DNA from: Lachnospiraceae bacterium | Lineage (GTDB): Bacteria; Bacillota; Clostridia; Lachnospirales; Lachnospiraceae | Reading direction: 5' to 3' | NCBI GenBank assembly: GCA_017617545.1 | Contig: JAFZVZ010000044.1 | Location: forward strand, 62,001 to 126,000 | Length of the DNA stretch: 64,000 nucleotides | Shown here: positions 50,807-60,854 of the stretch, piece by piece | Position numbering within the stretch: position 1 is the first letter of the stretch | Layout: each line of letters starts with the position of its first letter | Notes under the pieces: generated by a model | Databases searched by the model: none | The model's input: the letters and a program-made list of their open reading frames with translations, nothing else | What the model was told of the DNA's origin: nothing | Translations under genes and position numbers: made by a program

Positions 50807-52164
50807 AGCATGTGATCGTGATCGGCGGCGGTGCGGCCGGCATGATGGCTGCGATCGGCGCTGCGGGAGAGGGCGCGAGAGTCACTCTTCTTGAGAAAAA
50901 TGAAAAGCTCGGCAAGAAGATCTACATCACGGGCAAGGGCCGGTGCAACCTGACCAACGCCTGCGACGTGTCGGAGTTTGCGGAGCATGTCGTATCGAAC
51001 CCGCGCTTCTTTCTGAGCGCGCTGAACGGACTCACCAACGCGGAGACGATCGAGCTGTTCGAGAGCTTCGGGCTGCCGACCAAGACGGAACGCGGGAAGC
51101 GCGTGTTTCCCGTGTCCGACAAGTCCTCGGATGTGATCCGTGTTTTGGAAAATGAGTGCAGACGGCTCGGTGTCTCAGTGCACCTGCGCGCGGAGGTGAA
51201 GGCGCTTCTCACGGAGGAGATCACACCTGCCGCGGATGAGACAGCGGAGACTTCGTCGGATGAGATCGTTGCGAGCGCAGGCGGAGAGGGCATCTTTGGC
51301 CGCAATGACAAAAAAGGCAAGTCCAAGAAGTCGAAAAATGAATATACAACCCGTGTGACGGGCGTTATCCTCCCGGACGGAACGAAGCTTGCGGCGGATG
51401 CCGTGATCGTGGCGACGGGAGGATTGTCCTATCCGAGCACCGGTTCGACCGGGGACGGCTACCGCATGGCGAAGGCGTGCGGGCATACGGTGACAAAGCT
51501 GTACCCTTCGCTGGTGTCGCTCACGGCGGAGGACGGGTGCTGCGCGGAGCTGTCGGGCCTGTCGCTTCGGAACGTGGGAGTGAAGTTCCTCGGGGCGGAC
51601 GGTAAGCTTTTGACGGAGGATTTCGGGGAGTTACTGTTCACGCACAAAGGCATCAGCGGACCGACGGTGCTCACGGCGACAGCCGTGGCGGGCGACGCGC
51701 TCGCGGGAGGTACGGCGGTCATCGACCTCAAGAAAGGCCTCTCGGATGAGCAGCTGGACGCGCGTTTAGTTCGGGAGCTGGAGGCGGGACACGCGAAGCA
51801 GATGGGGAATCTGATCGGCGTGCTTGTGCCGGCGGCACTCGGGCTTGAGATCCTGCGGAGAGCGGAGATCCCCGCGGAGTGCAAGGCGGGAAGTGTCACA
51901 AAGGAGCAGCGGCAGCGGCTCGCGAAGGCACTGCGCGCGTTTACGCTTACGATCACGGGTCTTGGCGGATACAATGAGGCTGTTGTGACCAAGGGCGGGA
52001 TCCTGACGAAGGAAGTGAACCCCTCGACGATGGAATCGCGGCTTGCGAAGGGGTTGTTCTTCGCGGGCGAGGTGCTCGACCTCGACGCTACGACGGGCGG
52101 GTTTAACCTTCAGATCGCCTGGTCGACGGGAATGCTTGCGGGGCGGAAGGCCGCGCGGGAGTGA
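50803..52164 (+). CDS. HI0933/YhiN-family FAD-binding flavoprotein
   Basis: Flavoprotein of the HI0933-like family, often annotated as aminoacetone oxidase-like. The FAD-binding GGGAAGMMAA at the N-terminus, GKGRCNLTN, ATGGLSYPSTGSTGDGY and C-terminal TGGFNLQIAWSTG are family hallmarks. An insert of about 45 residues rich in Glu, Ala and Lys (about residues 140-185) lies in the middle domain. The family is firmly recognised, but its reaction is not established. 453 residues; overlaps pgsA by four bases. Next to cmk-ispH as in other clostridia. Confidence 0.88.
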   Translation: MKHVIVIGGGAAGMMAAIGAAGEGARVTLLEKNEKLGKKIYITGKGRCNLTNACDVSEFAEHVVSNPRFFLSALNGLTNAETIELFESFGLPTKTERGKRVFPVSDKSSDVIRVLENECRRLGVSVHLRAEVKALLTEEITPAADETAETSSDEIVASAGGEGIFGRNDKKGKSKKSKNEYTTRVTGVILPDGTKLAADAVIVATGGLSYPSTGSTGDGYRMAKACGHTVTKLYPSLVSLTAEDGCCAELSGLSLRNVGVKFLGADGKLLTEDFGELLFTHKGISGPTVLTATAVAGDALAGGTAVIDLKKGLSDEQLDARLVRELEAGHAKQMGNLIGVLVPAALGLEILRRAEIPAECKAGSVTKEQRQRLAKALRAFTLTITGLGGYNEAVVTKGGILTKEVNPSTMESRLAKGLFFAGEVLDLDATTGGFNLQIAWSTGMLAGRKAARE

Positions 52165-52263
52165 GGCATTTTCCGAATACTGAGAAACGGATGCCGCGGG
52201 AGAGATCAACTTCGGCGGATATACACAAAATCATAGAAACTGACGGGAAAGAGAGAGACAACC

Positions 52264-52971
52264 ATGGGAAGACAGATTGCCATTGACGGACCTGCGGGAG
52301 CGGGGAAAAGCACGATCGCGAGGAGCCTTGCGAAGAGACTCGGATACATCTACGTCGACACCGGCGCGATGTACCGCGCGATGGCGTTGTTTCTGATCCG
52401 CAAGGGGATCCGCGCGGACGAGACGGAGAAGATCGAGGCGGCCTGCGGCGAGGCGGACATCACGATCGCGTTCGAGGACGGCGAGCAGCAGGTTCTTCTG
52501 AACGGGGAGCATGTCAACGGTCTGATCCGCACGGAGGAGGTCGGCAACATGGCAAGCGCTTCGTCGGTCAATCCGAAGGTGCGCGAGAAGATGACGGAGC
52601 TGCAGCGGAAACTGGGACAGGAGGCGGATGTCGTGATGGACGGTCGCGATATCGGCACGTTCGTTCTGCCCGGCGCCGATGTGAAGATCTATCTCACGGC
52701 ATCCATCGAGGAGCGCGCGAGACGCCGCGCACTCGAGTACGAGAAGAAGGGAATGCCGGCGGACATCGAGCAGATTGCGAAGGACATCGCAGAGCGAGAT
52801 TACCGCGATATGCACCGTGAGCACGCGCCGCTTCGACAGGCGGAGGACGCTACATTGGTCGACACGTCGGACATGAGCATACCCGAGGTGGAGGCGAGAC
52901 TTCTCGAACTTTGCGGCGTAAGTGAGAACGCAGAAGCGGAGAACGGCGGCAAGAGCGATTTTTTCGCGTGA
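52264..52971 (+). CDS. cmk: Cytidylate kinase
   Basis: Phosphorylates CMP and dCMP with ATP. P-loop GPAGAGKST (residues 9-17), DTGAMYRAMAL, the CMP-binding DGRDIGTFVLP and the LID region RARRRALEY. 235 residues. The stop overlaps the GTG start of the ispH-rpsA gene by four bases. In clostridia cmk commonly precedes this fusion gene. The 99-base spacer before it holds one CATTTTCCG copy (52167-52175). Confidence 0.95.
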   Translation: MGRQIAIDGPAGAGKSTIARSLAKRLGYIYVDTGAMYRAMALFLIRKGIRADETEKIEAACGEADITIAFEDGEQQVLLNGEHVNGLIRTEEVGNMASASSVNPKVREKMTELQRKLGQEADVVMDGRDIGTFVLPGADVKIYLTASIEERARRRALEYEKKGMPADIEQIAKDIAERDYRDMHREHAPLRQAEDATLVDTSDMSIPEVEARLLELCGVSENAEAENGGKSDFFA

Positions 52972-55046
52972 GTGCTCCGGGCGGGGCACAGAAGAAACGG
53001 ACGGTGATCGTGGCGAAGACCGCGGGCTTCTGCTTCGGCGTACAGCGCGCGGTGGACACGGTGTACCGCCTCAGCGAGGGTGAGCACGCGCCGGTGTACA
53101 CGTACGGTCCGATCATCCACAACGAGGATGTTGTCGCTTCCCTTGCGAAGCGCGGCGTGCGCGTGATCGAGACGATCGACGAGATCGAGCGGATCACGGA
53201 GGGCACGATCGTCATCCGCTCGCACGGGATCCCGAAGGAACTTGACGACAAGCTTCGCGCGGCGGCAGAGGCATCGGGCGGAAAGCTGCGGATCGAGGAC
53301 GCGACGTGCCCGTTTGTGAAGAAGATCCACCGCATCGTTTCGGAGCACAGCGCTGGCGGAGAATCGATTATCATCTGCGGCGATGCGAACCACCCCGAAG
53401 TGCAGGGAATCATGGGCTGGTGCGGGAACAAAGCGACCGTGATCGCGACGGCCGAAGAGGCGCGCGCAGCGGCTGAGGAAGCGGCCCGCGAGGGACGGAA
53501 GATATGCATTGTGGCGCAGACCACGTTTAACTATATAAAATTCAAAGATTTTGTTGATATTTTCCGAAAAATGGGTTACAATGCAGAAGATAGCGCTATC
53601 AGCACTATCTGCAATGCCACAGAGGAGAGACAGACGGAGGCGCGGTTGCTTGCGCGGCAGTGTGATGCCATGCTTGTGATCGGAAGCGCCAACAGTTCCA
53701 ACACCCGAAAGCTGTACGAGATCGCGGCGCAGGAATGCAAGAACACGAGGTATATACAGTCTGCGGCGGATTTGGAGAAGGAACCCTTACCATCTTTTCG
53801 TTACGTAGGTATTACTGCAGGGGCGTCCACCCCGAGAAACATTATCGAGGAGGTTCATGAGATCATGGACAATGAGAATTTTGAACAGCTGTTGGAGGAA
53901 TCCTTCAAAACAATACGAAACGGAGAGGTAGTCGAGGGCACTGTCATTGGCGTGAAGGAAGACGAGATCGCGCTGAACATCGGTTACAAGGCAGACGGCA
54001 TCATCACGAAGAACGAGTATTCTTCGCAGCCCGTTGCGGATCTCCGCACCGTTGTCAAGGAAGGCGATGTTCTTACCGCTAAGGTAGTTAAAGTGAACGA
54101 CGGCGAGGGCCAGGTGCTTCTCAGCCGCAGAAAGCTCAACAGCGAGCGCGCAAGCGCAGTTTTGCAGGAAGCATTTGAGCAGGGAACCATTCTCACCGCG
54201 AAGGTTACGCAGGTCGTTACCGGCGGTCTGAATGTTACGGTAGATGACTGCCGTGTGTTCATTCCTGCCAGCCTGGTATCCGATGTTTATGAGAAGGATC
54301 TTACCAAGTTCCAGGATCAGGAGATTGAGTTCCGTGTAACGGAGTACAATCCCAAGAAGAGACGCATCATCGGCAACCGCAAGGATCTTTTGGTTGAGCG
54401 CAAGAAGGAGAGAACCGAGGCGCTCCTTGCACAGATCCAGCCCGGTGACGTGCTCGAGGGTACGGTTCGCAACGTTACGGAGTTCGGCGCATTTGTCGAC
54501 ATCGGCGGTGTTGACGGACTGCTTCATGTATCCGAGATTTCCTGGGGTCGCAACGACAATCCCAAGAAGCTCTTCAAGACGGGCGACAGCATTACCGTGT
54601 TCGTCAAGGCGATCAACGGCGAGAAGATCTCCCTCAGCATGAAGTTCGCGGATCAGAACCCCTGGAAGGACGCTGAAGAGCGTTTCGCTCCCGGAACGAT
54701 CGTGACCGGCCGCGTGGCTCGCATGACCGCGTTCGGTGCTTTCGTTGAGATCGCACCCGGTGTGGATGCGCTGCTGCATGTATCTCAGATCTCCCGCAAG
54801 CGTGTTGAGAAGCCCGCGGATGTCCTTACGGTAGGACAGGAGATCGAGGCGAAGATCGTTGACTTCCGTCCGGAGGACAAGAAGATCAGCCTGAGCATGA
54901 AGGCAATCGAGGCGGATGAGCCCGATTTCGAGGAGGCAGCACCCGTTGAGGAGCCTGCCGCTGTGGAAGCTCCGGTTGAGGAGGCTGCAGAAGAGGCTGT
55001 TGCCGAGACCGCAGCTGAGGAGCCGAAGGCGGATACGGAAGCATAA
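52968..55046 (+). CDS. ispH: Bifunctional IspH (HMBPP reductase) - ribosomal protein S1
   Basis: 692 residues in two parts. IspH (about 1-290) reduces HMBPP to IPP and DMAPP with a 4Fe-4S cluster bound by Cys22, about Cys114 and about Cys215; the motifs TAGFCFGVQRA and STICNATEERQ are clear. Residues about 300-650 contain four S1 RNA-binding repeats, then an Ala/Glu-rich acidic tail. Such fusions are known in clostridia. The GTG start is coupled to the cmk stop. From about 53865 on, codons shift to GTT, GCT and CGT, unlike the IspH half. An in-frame ATG at 53865 preceded by GAGGAGG (53847-53853) could allow separate production of S1. Confidence 0.94.
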   Translation: MSAPGGAQKKRTVIVAKTAGFCFGVQRAVDTVYRLSEGEHAPVYTYGPIIHNEDVVASLAKRGVRVIETIDEIERITEGTIVIRSHGIPKELDDKLRAAAEASGGKLRIEDATCPFVKKIHRIVSEHSAGGESIIICGDANHPEVQGIMGWCGNKATVIATAEEARAAAEEAAREGRKICIVAQTTFNYIKFKDFVDIFRKMGYNAEDSAISTICNATEERQTEARLLARQCDAMLVIGSANSSNTRKLYEIAAQECKNTRYIQSAADLEKEPLPSFRYVGITAGASTPRNIIEEVHEIMDNENFEQLLEESFKTIRNGEVVEGTVIGVKEDEIALNIGYKADGIITKNEYSSQPVADLRTVVKEGDVLTAKVVKVNDGEGQVLLSRRKLNSERASAVLQEAFEQGTILTAKVTQVVTGGLNVTVDDCRVFIPASLVSDVYEKDLTKFQDQEIEFRVTEYNPKKRRIIGNRKDLLVERKKERTEALLAQIQPGDVLEGTVRNVTEFGAFVDIGGVDGLLHVSEISWGRNDNPKKLFKTGDSITVFVKAINGEKISLSMKFADQNPWKDAEERFAPGTIVTGRVARMTAFGAFVEIAPGVDALLHVSQISRKRVEKPADVLTVGQEIEAKIVDFRPEDKKISLSMKAIEADEPDFEEAAPVEEPAAVEAPVEEAAEEAVAETAAEEPKADTEA
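53847..53867 (+). promoter_or_regulatory. Candidate internal translation start for the S1 half
   Basis: GAGGAGG (53847-53853), 11 bases, then the in-frame ATG (53865-53867), located exactly at the junction between the IspH and S1 domains. The codon bias changes here. The spacing is slightly longer than optimal. Confidence 0.35.
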
Positions 55047-55088
55047 TCCAGAACCGATACAGTTAACCAATCAGACATGTGGGAACAG

Positions 55089-55121
55089 GAGCACATTGGG
55101 GTATCCCCATTGTGCTCTTTT
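55089..55121 (+). terminator. Terminator after ispH-rpsA
   Basis: GAGCACATTGGGG (55089-55101), loop TAT, CCCCATTGTGCTC (55105-55117), one mismatch, then TTTT. It ends the cmk-ispH unit before plsX. Confidence 0.85.
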
Positions 55122-55193
55122 CACTTGAGGGGGGCGGCTTCATTTTCCGACGAATGCCGCATAAAAACGAAACTGCCGCAAGGAGGAACAGAT

Positions 55194-56207
55194 ATGGAGA
55201 ACACAGTGCGTGTGGCGCTGGACGCGATGGGCGGGGACAACGCGCCTGCAGAGATCATCAAGGGAGCGACGGAGGCGGTCAACGCTCATCCGGAACTCGT
55301 CGTGACGCTCGTGGGACGCGAGGAGGTCATCCGCGCGGAGCTTGCGAAGTACACTTATCCCGAGGCGCAGATCGCGATCGTGAACGCGACCGAGGAGATT
55401 TCCTGCGATGAGCCTCCGGTGGAAGCGGTGCGCAAGAAGAGGGATTCCTCCATCACCGTGGCGCTGAACCTTGTCCGCCACGGCGATTGCGATGCGTTTG
55501 TCTCGGCGGGAAGCACCGGAGCCGTGCTGGCCGGCGGTGTGATCGTGATCGGCCGGATCCGCGGCGTTGAGCGCACGCCGTTAGCTCCGCTGATCCCTAC
55601 GGAGCAGGGAGTGTCGCTTCTGATCGACTGCGGCGCCAATGTCGACGCGCGCCCGTCACAGCTTGTACAGTTTGCCGTCATGGGCTCCATCTACATGAAG
55701 CATGTGGTCGGCATTGAAAATCCCCGCGTCGGTATCGTCAACATCGGCACGGAGGAGGAGAAGGGGAACATGCTCGTCAAGGAGACGTACCCGCTTCTCA
55801 AGGAGAGAACAGACATCAATTTCATCGGCAGCGTCGAGGCGCGGGAGATCCCGGCGGGCGTTGCGGATGTGATCGTGTGCGAAGCATTTGTCGGCAACGT
55901 CATCCTCAAGCTGTACGAGGGACTTGCGAAGACACTTCTTCGGAAAATAAAGGCCGGACTCACGTCGACGACCCGCTCCAAGATCGGCGCGGCGCTCGCG
56001 AAGCCGGCACTCAAAAATACGCTGAAGGCGTTCGACGCGTCGGAATACGGCGGAGCACCGATGCTCGGTCTGAACGGACTTGTCGTCAAGACGCACGGAA
56101 ATTCGACGTCAGGAGATATCCGGAACGCGCTTGCGCAGTGCATCGCGTTCATGAAGGAGGACATCAACGGCAAGATCCGGGACAACCTCGGAACCGCCGC
56201 GAAATGA
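55194..56207 (+). CDS. plsX: Phosphate acyltransferase PlsX
   Basis: Converts acyl-ACP to acyl-phosphate, the acyl donor for phospholipid synthesis. The family start VALDAMGGDNAP follows the ATG at 55194, which has AAGGAGG upstream; the frame is open 117 bases further upstream but shows no family match there. SAGSTGAVLAGG and DCGANVD are further family blocks. 337 residues. acpP, whose product carries the acyl chain, is 26 bases downstream. Confidence 0.96.
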   Translation: MENTVRVALDAMGGDNAPAEIIKGATEAVNAHPELVVTLVGREEVIRAELAKYTYPEAQIAIVNATEEISCDEPPVEAVRKKRDSSITVALNLVRHGDCDAFVSAGSTGAVLAGGVIVIGRIRGVERTPLAPLIPTEQGVSLLIDCGANVDARPSQLVQFAVMGSIYMKHVVGIENPRVGIVNIGTEEEKGNMLVKETYPLLKERTDINFIGSVEAREIPAGVADVIVCEAFVGNVILKLYEGLAKTLLRKIKAGLTSTTRSKIGAALAKPALKNTLKAFDASEYGGAPMLGLNGLVVKTHGNSTSGDIRNALAQCIAFMKEDINGKIRDNLGTAAK

Positions 56208-56233
56208 CCTTGTAAAGATACGGGAGATGGCTT

Positions 56234-56473
56234 ATGTTTGATCAGGTTGCCGGCGTGATCGCGGATGTGATGCATGTGAGCCGGGATACGATAACAAAGG
56301 AGACAATGCTGGTCGAGGACCTCGGTGTGGATTCGTTGGAGATGTACCGGATCCTGCTTGCGCTGGAGGATGTTTTTGACGCGCAGCTGGAGCCGGCCAC
56401 GGAGGACTGGAAGAAGGTGCGCACGGTGGGAGAGCTGTGCGACCGCCTGAAGAAGGCGCTTGCGGCAATGTGA
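56234..56473 (+). CDS. acpP: Acyl carrier protein
   Basis: 79-residue acidic helical carrier of fatty acyl chains. The phosphopantetheine attachment serine is S34 in the conserved LGVDSLEMYRIL. It starts 26 bases after plsX and 36 bases before rnc, as in many Firmicutes. Confidence 0.96.
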   Translation: MFDQVAGVIADVMHVSRDTITKETMLVEDLGVDSLEMYRILLALEDVFDAQLEPATEDWKKVRTVGELCDRLKKALAAM

Positions 56474-56509
56474 CCGCGGCGCGGATACGACCGGATATGA
56501 AGGAGCAAT

Positions 56510-57205
56510 ATGAGTGAAACTGTAAGGGAACGGCTGCAGCAGACCATCGGTTACCGGTTTCAGAACCCGGAGTTACTGACGCTCGCGCTGACGCACAGTT
56601 CCTATGCCAATGAAAACAGCCACGGACCGAGAACGGTCGAGTGCAACGAGCGCCTGGAGTTTCTGGGCGACGCCGTGCTCGAGCTCGTGACGAGCGAGTA
56701 TCTCTATGAGACACGGCGCGACATGCACGAAGGAAGCATGTCCAAGCTGCGCGCGAGCATCGTGTGCGAGCCGTCTCTCGGAATTTGCGCGAGGGACATC
56801 AACCTCGGGGAGTGCCTGCGCTTGGGGCACGGCGAGGACATGACCGGCGGCCGGGAGAGGGATTCCATCCTCTCCGACGCGTTTGAGTCGGTCATCGGCG
56901 CGATCTACCTCGACGGAGGTCCGGATCCCGCGCGTGAGTTCGTGCACCGCTTTGTGCTCGGCAACCTCACGGAGAGCCAGCTGTTCAAGGACACAAAGAC
57001 GAGGCTGCAGGAGATCGCGCAGCAGATGTTCCACTGCGAGCCGACCTACGCGCTCGTGAAGGAGGACGGCCCTGCGCACTGCAAGGAGTTTACGATGTCG
57101 TGCACGCTGGACCGCTTCTGCGAGGTCGCAACGGGACACTCGAAGAAACAGGCCGAGCAGGAGTGCGCGGCGCAGATGCTTAAGAAGCTGAAGGAGCTGC
57201 AGTGA
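56510..57205 (+). CDS. rnc: Ribonuclease III
   Basis: Double-strand-specific endoribonuclease processing rRNA precursors and structured mRNAs. The signature NERLEFLGDAVLEL (about residues 46-59) holds the metal-binding acidic residues, and the second catalytic block DAFESVIGAIYLDGG follows. A dsRNA-binding domain occupies about 155-231. 231 residues. It lies upstream of smc. The many perfect hairpins in this window are potential substrates. Confidence 0.96.
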   Translation: MSETVRERLQQTIGYRFQNPELLTLALTHSSYANENSHGPRTVECNERLEFLGDAVLELVTSEYLYETRRDMHEGSMSKLRASIVCEPSLGICARDINLGECLRLGHGEDMTGGRERDSILSDAFESVIGAIYLDGGPDPAREFVHRFVLGNLTESQLFKDTKTRLQEIAQQMFHCEPTYALVKEDGPAHCKEFTMSCTLDRFCEVATGHSKKQAEQECAAQMLKKLKELQ

Positions 57206-57244
57206 CAGCGATCGTACCCACATCACCCTCGAAGGAGAGAGAAC

Positions 57245-60200
57245 ATGTATCTGAAAAGCATAGAAGTGCATGGGTTTAAGGCATTTGCCAACAAGATCCG
57301 TTTCGAGTTTGACGGCGGGATCACCGGAATCGTAGGACCGAACGGAAGCGGCAAGAGCAATGTCGCCGATGCGGTGCGCTGGGTGCTCGGAGAACAGAGC
57401 GCGAAGCAGCTGCGAGGAAGCAGCATGCAGGACGTCATATTTTCCGGCACGGAGACGCGCAAGCCGATGAGCTTCGCGTATGTCTCGCTCACGCTCGACA
57501 ACAGCGACCACCAGCTGCCGATCTCTTACGAGGAAGTGACGGTAGCCCGCCGTGTGTACCGCTCCGGCGAGAGCGAGTACCTCATCAACGGTTCCGAGTG
57601 TCGTCTGCGCGACGTGCAGGAGCTGTTCTTCGACACCGGTATCGGCAAGGAGGGCTACTCCATCATCGGACAGGGACAGATCGACAAGGTGCTGAGCGGT
57701 AAGCCCGAGGAGCGCCGAGAGATCTTCGATGAAGCAGCCGGCATCACCCGTGTCAAGAAGAGAAAACAGCAGACTGAGAAGAATCTCGCGGAGGAGAGGC
57801 AGAACCTCGCCCGCGTCAACGATATCATTGCGGAGATCGAGGGGCGTCTGGAGCCTCTTGCAAAGCAGGATGAGAAGGCAAGAGAATACCTGAAGCTGCG
57901 GGAGGAGCTGCGGGACCGCGAGGTCAACCAGTTCCTCATGGAGTATGAGAAAAATATCGTCCTGAAGAAGGAAAATGACGAGCACCTCGCCAGCGTGACG
58001 GAGGATCTCGCCCGGGCGACAGCGGATTTCGAGAAGGCAAAGGACGAGTATGACCGCCTTCTGAATGAGCTGGAGCAGCACCGGGAGGCTCTCTCCGAGG
58101 CGAAGGAGAAAAACGTTGCCCGCAAGCTTGAGGCGGAGAAAGGCAGCGGCGAGCACAAGCTGCTCACGGAGCAGACGGCCGCGCTCGTGCGGCAGACGGA
58201 GCAGACGGAGGAGAGGATCCTCACGCTGCGCGGTCAGATCGAGGAGCGCAACGAGGAGCTCGCGCGCTATAGCAAGAAGCAGGAAGAATACGCGAAGCAG
58301 CTCTCCGAGCTTGCCGGCGCGAAGGAAGCGGCCGAGGCGAAGCTCGGTGAGATGAAGTCGGAGATCGACGCCAGGCTCACGCGCGAGCAGGAGCTGCGAG
58401 CATCGCAGTTCGCTCTGCTGCAGAGCAACACGGAGCTGAAGACGGAGCTGGAGCGCAACAACACGCTTCTGGAGCAGTATGCCATCAGCAAGGCGGAGAC
58501 CAACGCGAAACTGTTACAGTTTAAGACTGAGGCGGACGAGGCCAACCGGAAGATCGAGGAGGCGACGAAGCTCCTCGCCGATATCCACGCGGAAGTACGA
58601 AAAATGCGCGAGGAGTCGGACAAGCGTGACGATCGCATCCGCAGCCTCACGGAATCCATCGCGGACGCAACCGCGAGACTGGAGGAGGTCCGCAAGAAGG
58701 CGACGCTCGCCGAGACGAAGTTTGTGACGCTCAGAAATCTCGCGGAGCGCTACGAGGGCTATGCCGCAACCGTTCGCCAGGTCATGGAGGAGAAGAAGAC
58801 CAGGAAGGGAATCCGCGGTGTCGTCGCGGATATCATTCAGACCGAGGAGCGCTACGAGACTGCGATCGAGACAGCGCTCGGCGGAAATATCCAGAATATT
58901 GTCGTCGACAATACCGACACGGCCAAGGCTCTGATCGAGCATCTCAAGAAGAACCGTCTCGGCCGTGCGACATTTCTTCCGCTGCGTGAGATCCGCGCGA
59001 AGAAGGATGAGTTTGACAAGGACGTGTTCAAGGAGAAGGGCGTTCTCGGGATCGCTTCCGAGCTTGTGAGCACGGAGGAGGAATACCGTGAAGCGGCAGC
59101 GTATCTGCTCGGACGGTTCCTCGTTGTCGACACGATCGACAACGCGATCGCGTTGGAGAAGAAATATCGTCAGAAGCTGCGTGTCGTGACGCTGGAGGGC
59201 GAGCTGTTCGCACCCGGCGGCGCGGTGTCCGGCGGCGCGTTCAAGAATACCGGAAACCTGCTCGGACGACGCAGGGAAGCAGAGGAATCGGAGAAAGAAT
59301 TTTCCGAGAGAAAGAAGGAAGCGGAGGCGTGCGAGCGTACCGTGGCACGGTACCGCAAGGAGCGCGAAACGCTTCGGAACGAGCAGGAACTCGCGCGCAG
59401 CGCGATCCAGGAGAAAATGCTTGCCTGCAACACCGCGGAGATGAACCTGCAGCACGTGAAGGAGCAGAACGGCGGACTTCTCGACACGCGTGACGCGCTC
59501 AAGAAGGAAGTCGTGCAGGCGGAGGCCGAGATCGAGAAGATCCGCGGCAACAACCGTTCGCTGCAGGAGCAGATCGACGAGAACGAGCAGAAGAGCGAGA
59601 AGGATCGTGAGACCGCGGAGCGTCTCCACGCGGAGATGGAGGAGATCCGCAGCCGTCAGGACGAGGCGAGCGCGGAGGCGGTGCGCACGCTGACGGAGTA
59701 CAACGGACTTCTTCAGAGCGTGGAGTACCAGCGCGATACGGGCGAGCGCATCGAGCGTGAGCGCGCGCAGTATGAGAAGGAACTGAAGGACGCCGAGCGC
59801 AGCAACGCAGAGGCGAAGAAGATCATCAAGGAGCGTGAGGCGGCGATCCGCGAGCTTGAGGAGCGCCAGTGCGAGCTCCAGCGCGACATCCAGAACACGG
59901 ATACGCAGATCGCGGAGCTGACAACGCTCGCTGAGGATATCACAAAGCAGAACAGGGATTTCTTCGAGCGCAGGGAGAGCCTTTCGCGCACGATGTCGTC
60001 CCTCGACAAGGAGCAGTACCGTCTGCAGAGCCAGAAGGAACGCATGGAGGATCAGCTCGAAGCCAACACCAGGTACATCTGGGAGGAGTACGGGATGACC
60101 TACACCGAGGCCTGCGAGCACAGAAGCCCCGAGTATGACAACGCGACACTGAACCGCAAGGCGGTTTACGAACTGAAGAACAAGATCCGCGGCCTCGGCA

Positions 60201-60805
60201 ACGTCAATGTTGACGCCATCGAGGAATACCGCGAAGCCAAGGAACGGTACGAGTTCCTGACGGGCCAGCGCAAGGATATCATGGACGCGGAAACCACGCT
60301 GTCCGGTATTATCGCGGCTCTCGACGAGGAGATGCGCAAGCAGTTTACCGAGACGTTCGAGCAGCTGAAGACGCGCTTCGACCGCGTGTTCCGCGAGCTG
60401 TTCGGAGGCGGCAAGACAACGCTTGCCCTCAGCGAGGGGGAGGATGTCCTGGAGGCAGGCATCCTGATCAACGTCCAGCCGCCGGGCAAGAAACTGCAGA
60501 ACATGCTGCAGCTCTCGGGTGGCGAGAAGGCGCTCACGGCGATCGCTTTGCTGTTCGCGATCCTTGATCTGAAGCCGTCGCCGTTCTGTCTGCTCGACGA
60601 GATCGAAGCTGCGCTCGACGATTCGAACGTCGGCCGTTTCGCGCAGTATCTGCGGAAGCTGTCCGACCAGACGCAGTTCATCGTGATCACGCACCGCCGA
60701 GGCACGATGGCGGCAGCGGAAGCCCTGTACGGCATCACCATGCAGGAGAAGGGCATTTCGACGCTCGTCTCGGTCAACCTGATCGAGAGCGAACTGGATC
60801 AGTAA
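57245..60805 (+). CDS. smc: Chromosome partition protein SMC
   Basis: 1186-residue condensin ATPase. N-terminal Walker A GPNGSGKSN (about 32-40), long Glu/Lys-rich coiled coils (about 170-500 and 670-1020), a hinge domain around residues 510-660 (RKGIRGVVADII to GGAVSGGAFKN), and the C-terminal head with LSGGEKALTAIALLFA and the Walker B segment FCLLDEIEAALDD. GGAGAGAG precedes the start. ftsY follows after 49 bases, a conserved pairing. Confidence 0.97.
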   Translation: MYLKSIEVHGFKAFANKIRFEFDGGITGIVGPNGSGKSNVADAVRWVLGEQSAKQLRGSSMQDVIFSGTETRKPMSFAYVSLTLDNSDHQLPISYEEVTVARRVYRSGESEYLINGSECRLRDVQELFFDTGIGKEGYSIIGQGQIDKVLSGKPEERREIFDEAAGITRVKKRKQQTEKNLAEERQNLARVNDIIAEIEGRLEPLAKQDEKAREYLKLREELRDREVNQFLMEYEKNIVLKKENDEHLASVTEDLARATADFEKAKDEYDRLLNELEQHREALSEAKEKNVARKLEAEKGSGEHKLLTEQTAALVRQTEQTEERILTLRGQIEERNEELARYSKKQEEYAKQLSELAGAKEAAEAKLGEMKSEIDARLTREQELRASQFALLQSNTELKTELERNNTLLEQYAISKAETNAKLLQFKTEADEANRKIEEATKLLADIHAEVRKMREESDKRDDRIRSLTESIADATARLEEVRKKATLAETKFVTLRNLAERYEGYAATVRQVMEEKKTRKGIRGVVADIIQTEERYETAIETALGGNIQNIVVDNTDTAKALIEHLKKNRLGRATFLPLREIRAKKDEFDKDVFKEKGVLGIASELVSTEEEYREAAAYLLGRFLVVDTIDNAIALEKKYRQKLRVVTLEGELFAPGGAVSGGAFKNTGNLLGRRREAEESEKEFSERKKEAEACERTVARYRKERETLRNEQELARSAIQEKMLACNTAEMNLQHVKEQNGGLLDTRDALKKEVVQAEAEIEKIRGNNRSLQEQIDENEQKSEKDRETAERLHAEMEEIRSRQDEASAEAVRTLTEYNGLLQSVEYQRDTGERIERERAQYEKELKDAERSNAEAKKIIKEREAAIRELEERQCELQRDIQNTDTQIAELTTLAEDITKQNRDFFERRESLSRTMSSLDKEQYRLQSQKERMEDQLEANTRYIWEEYGMTYTEACEHRSPEYDNATLNRKAVYELKNKIRGLGNVNVDAIEEYREAKERYEFLTGQRKDIMDAETTLSGIIAALDEEMRKQFTETFEQLKTRFDRVFRELFGGGKTTLALSEGEDVLEAGILINVQPPGKKLQNMLQLSGGEKALTAIALLFAILDLKPSPFCLLDEIEAALDDSNVGRFAQYLRKLSDQTQFIVITHRRGTMAAAEALYGITMQEKGISTLVSVNLIESELDQ

Positions 60806-60854
60806 ATACGGACGGACTGTCCGAAAGATCAATACACAGGTATGGAGGAGTACG

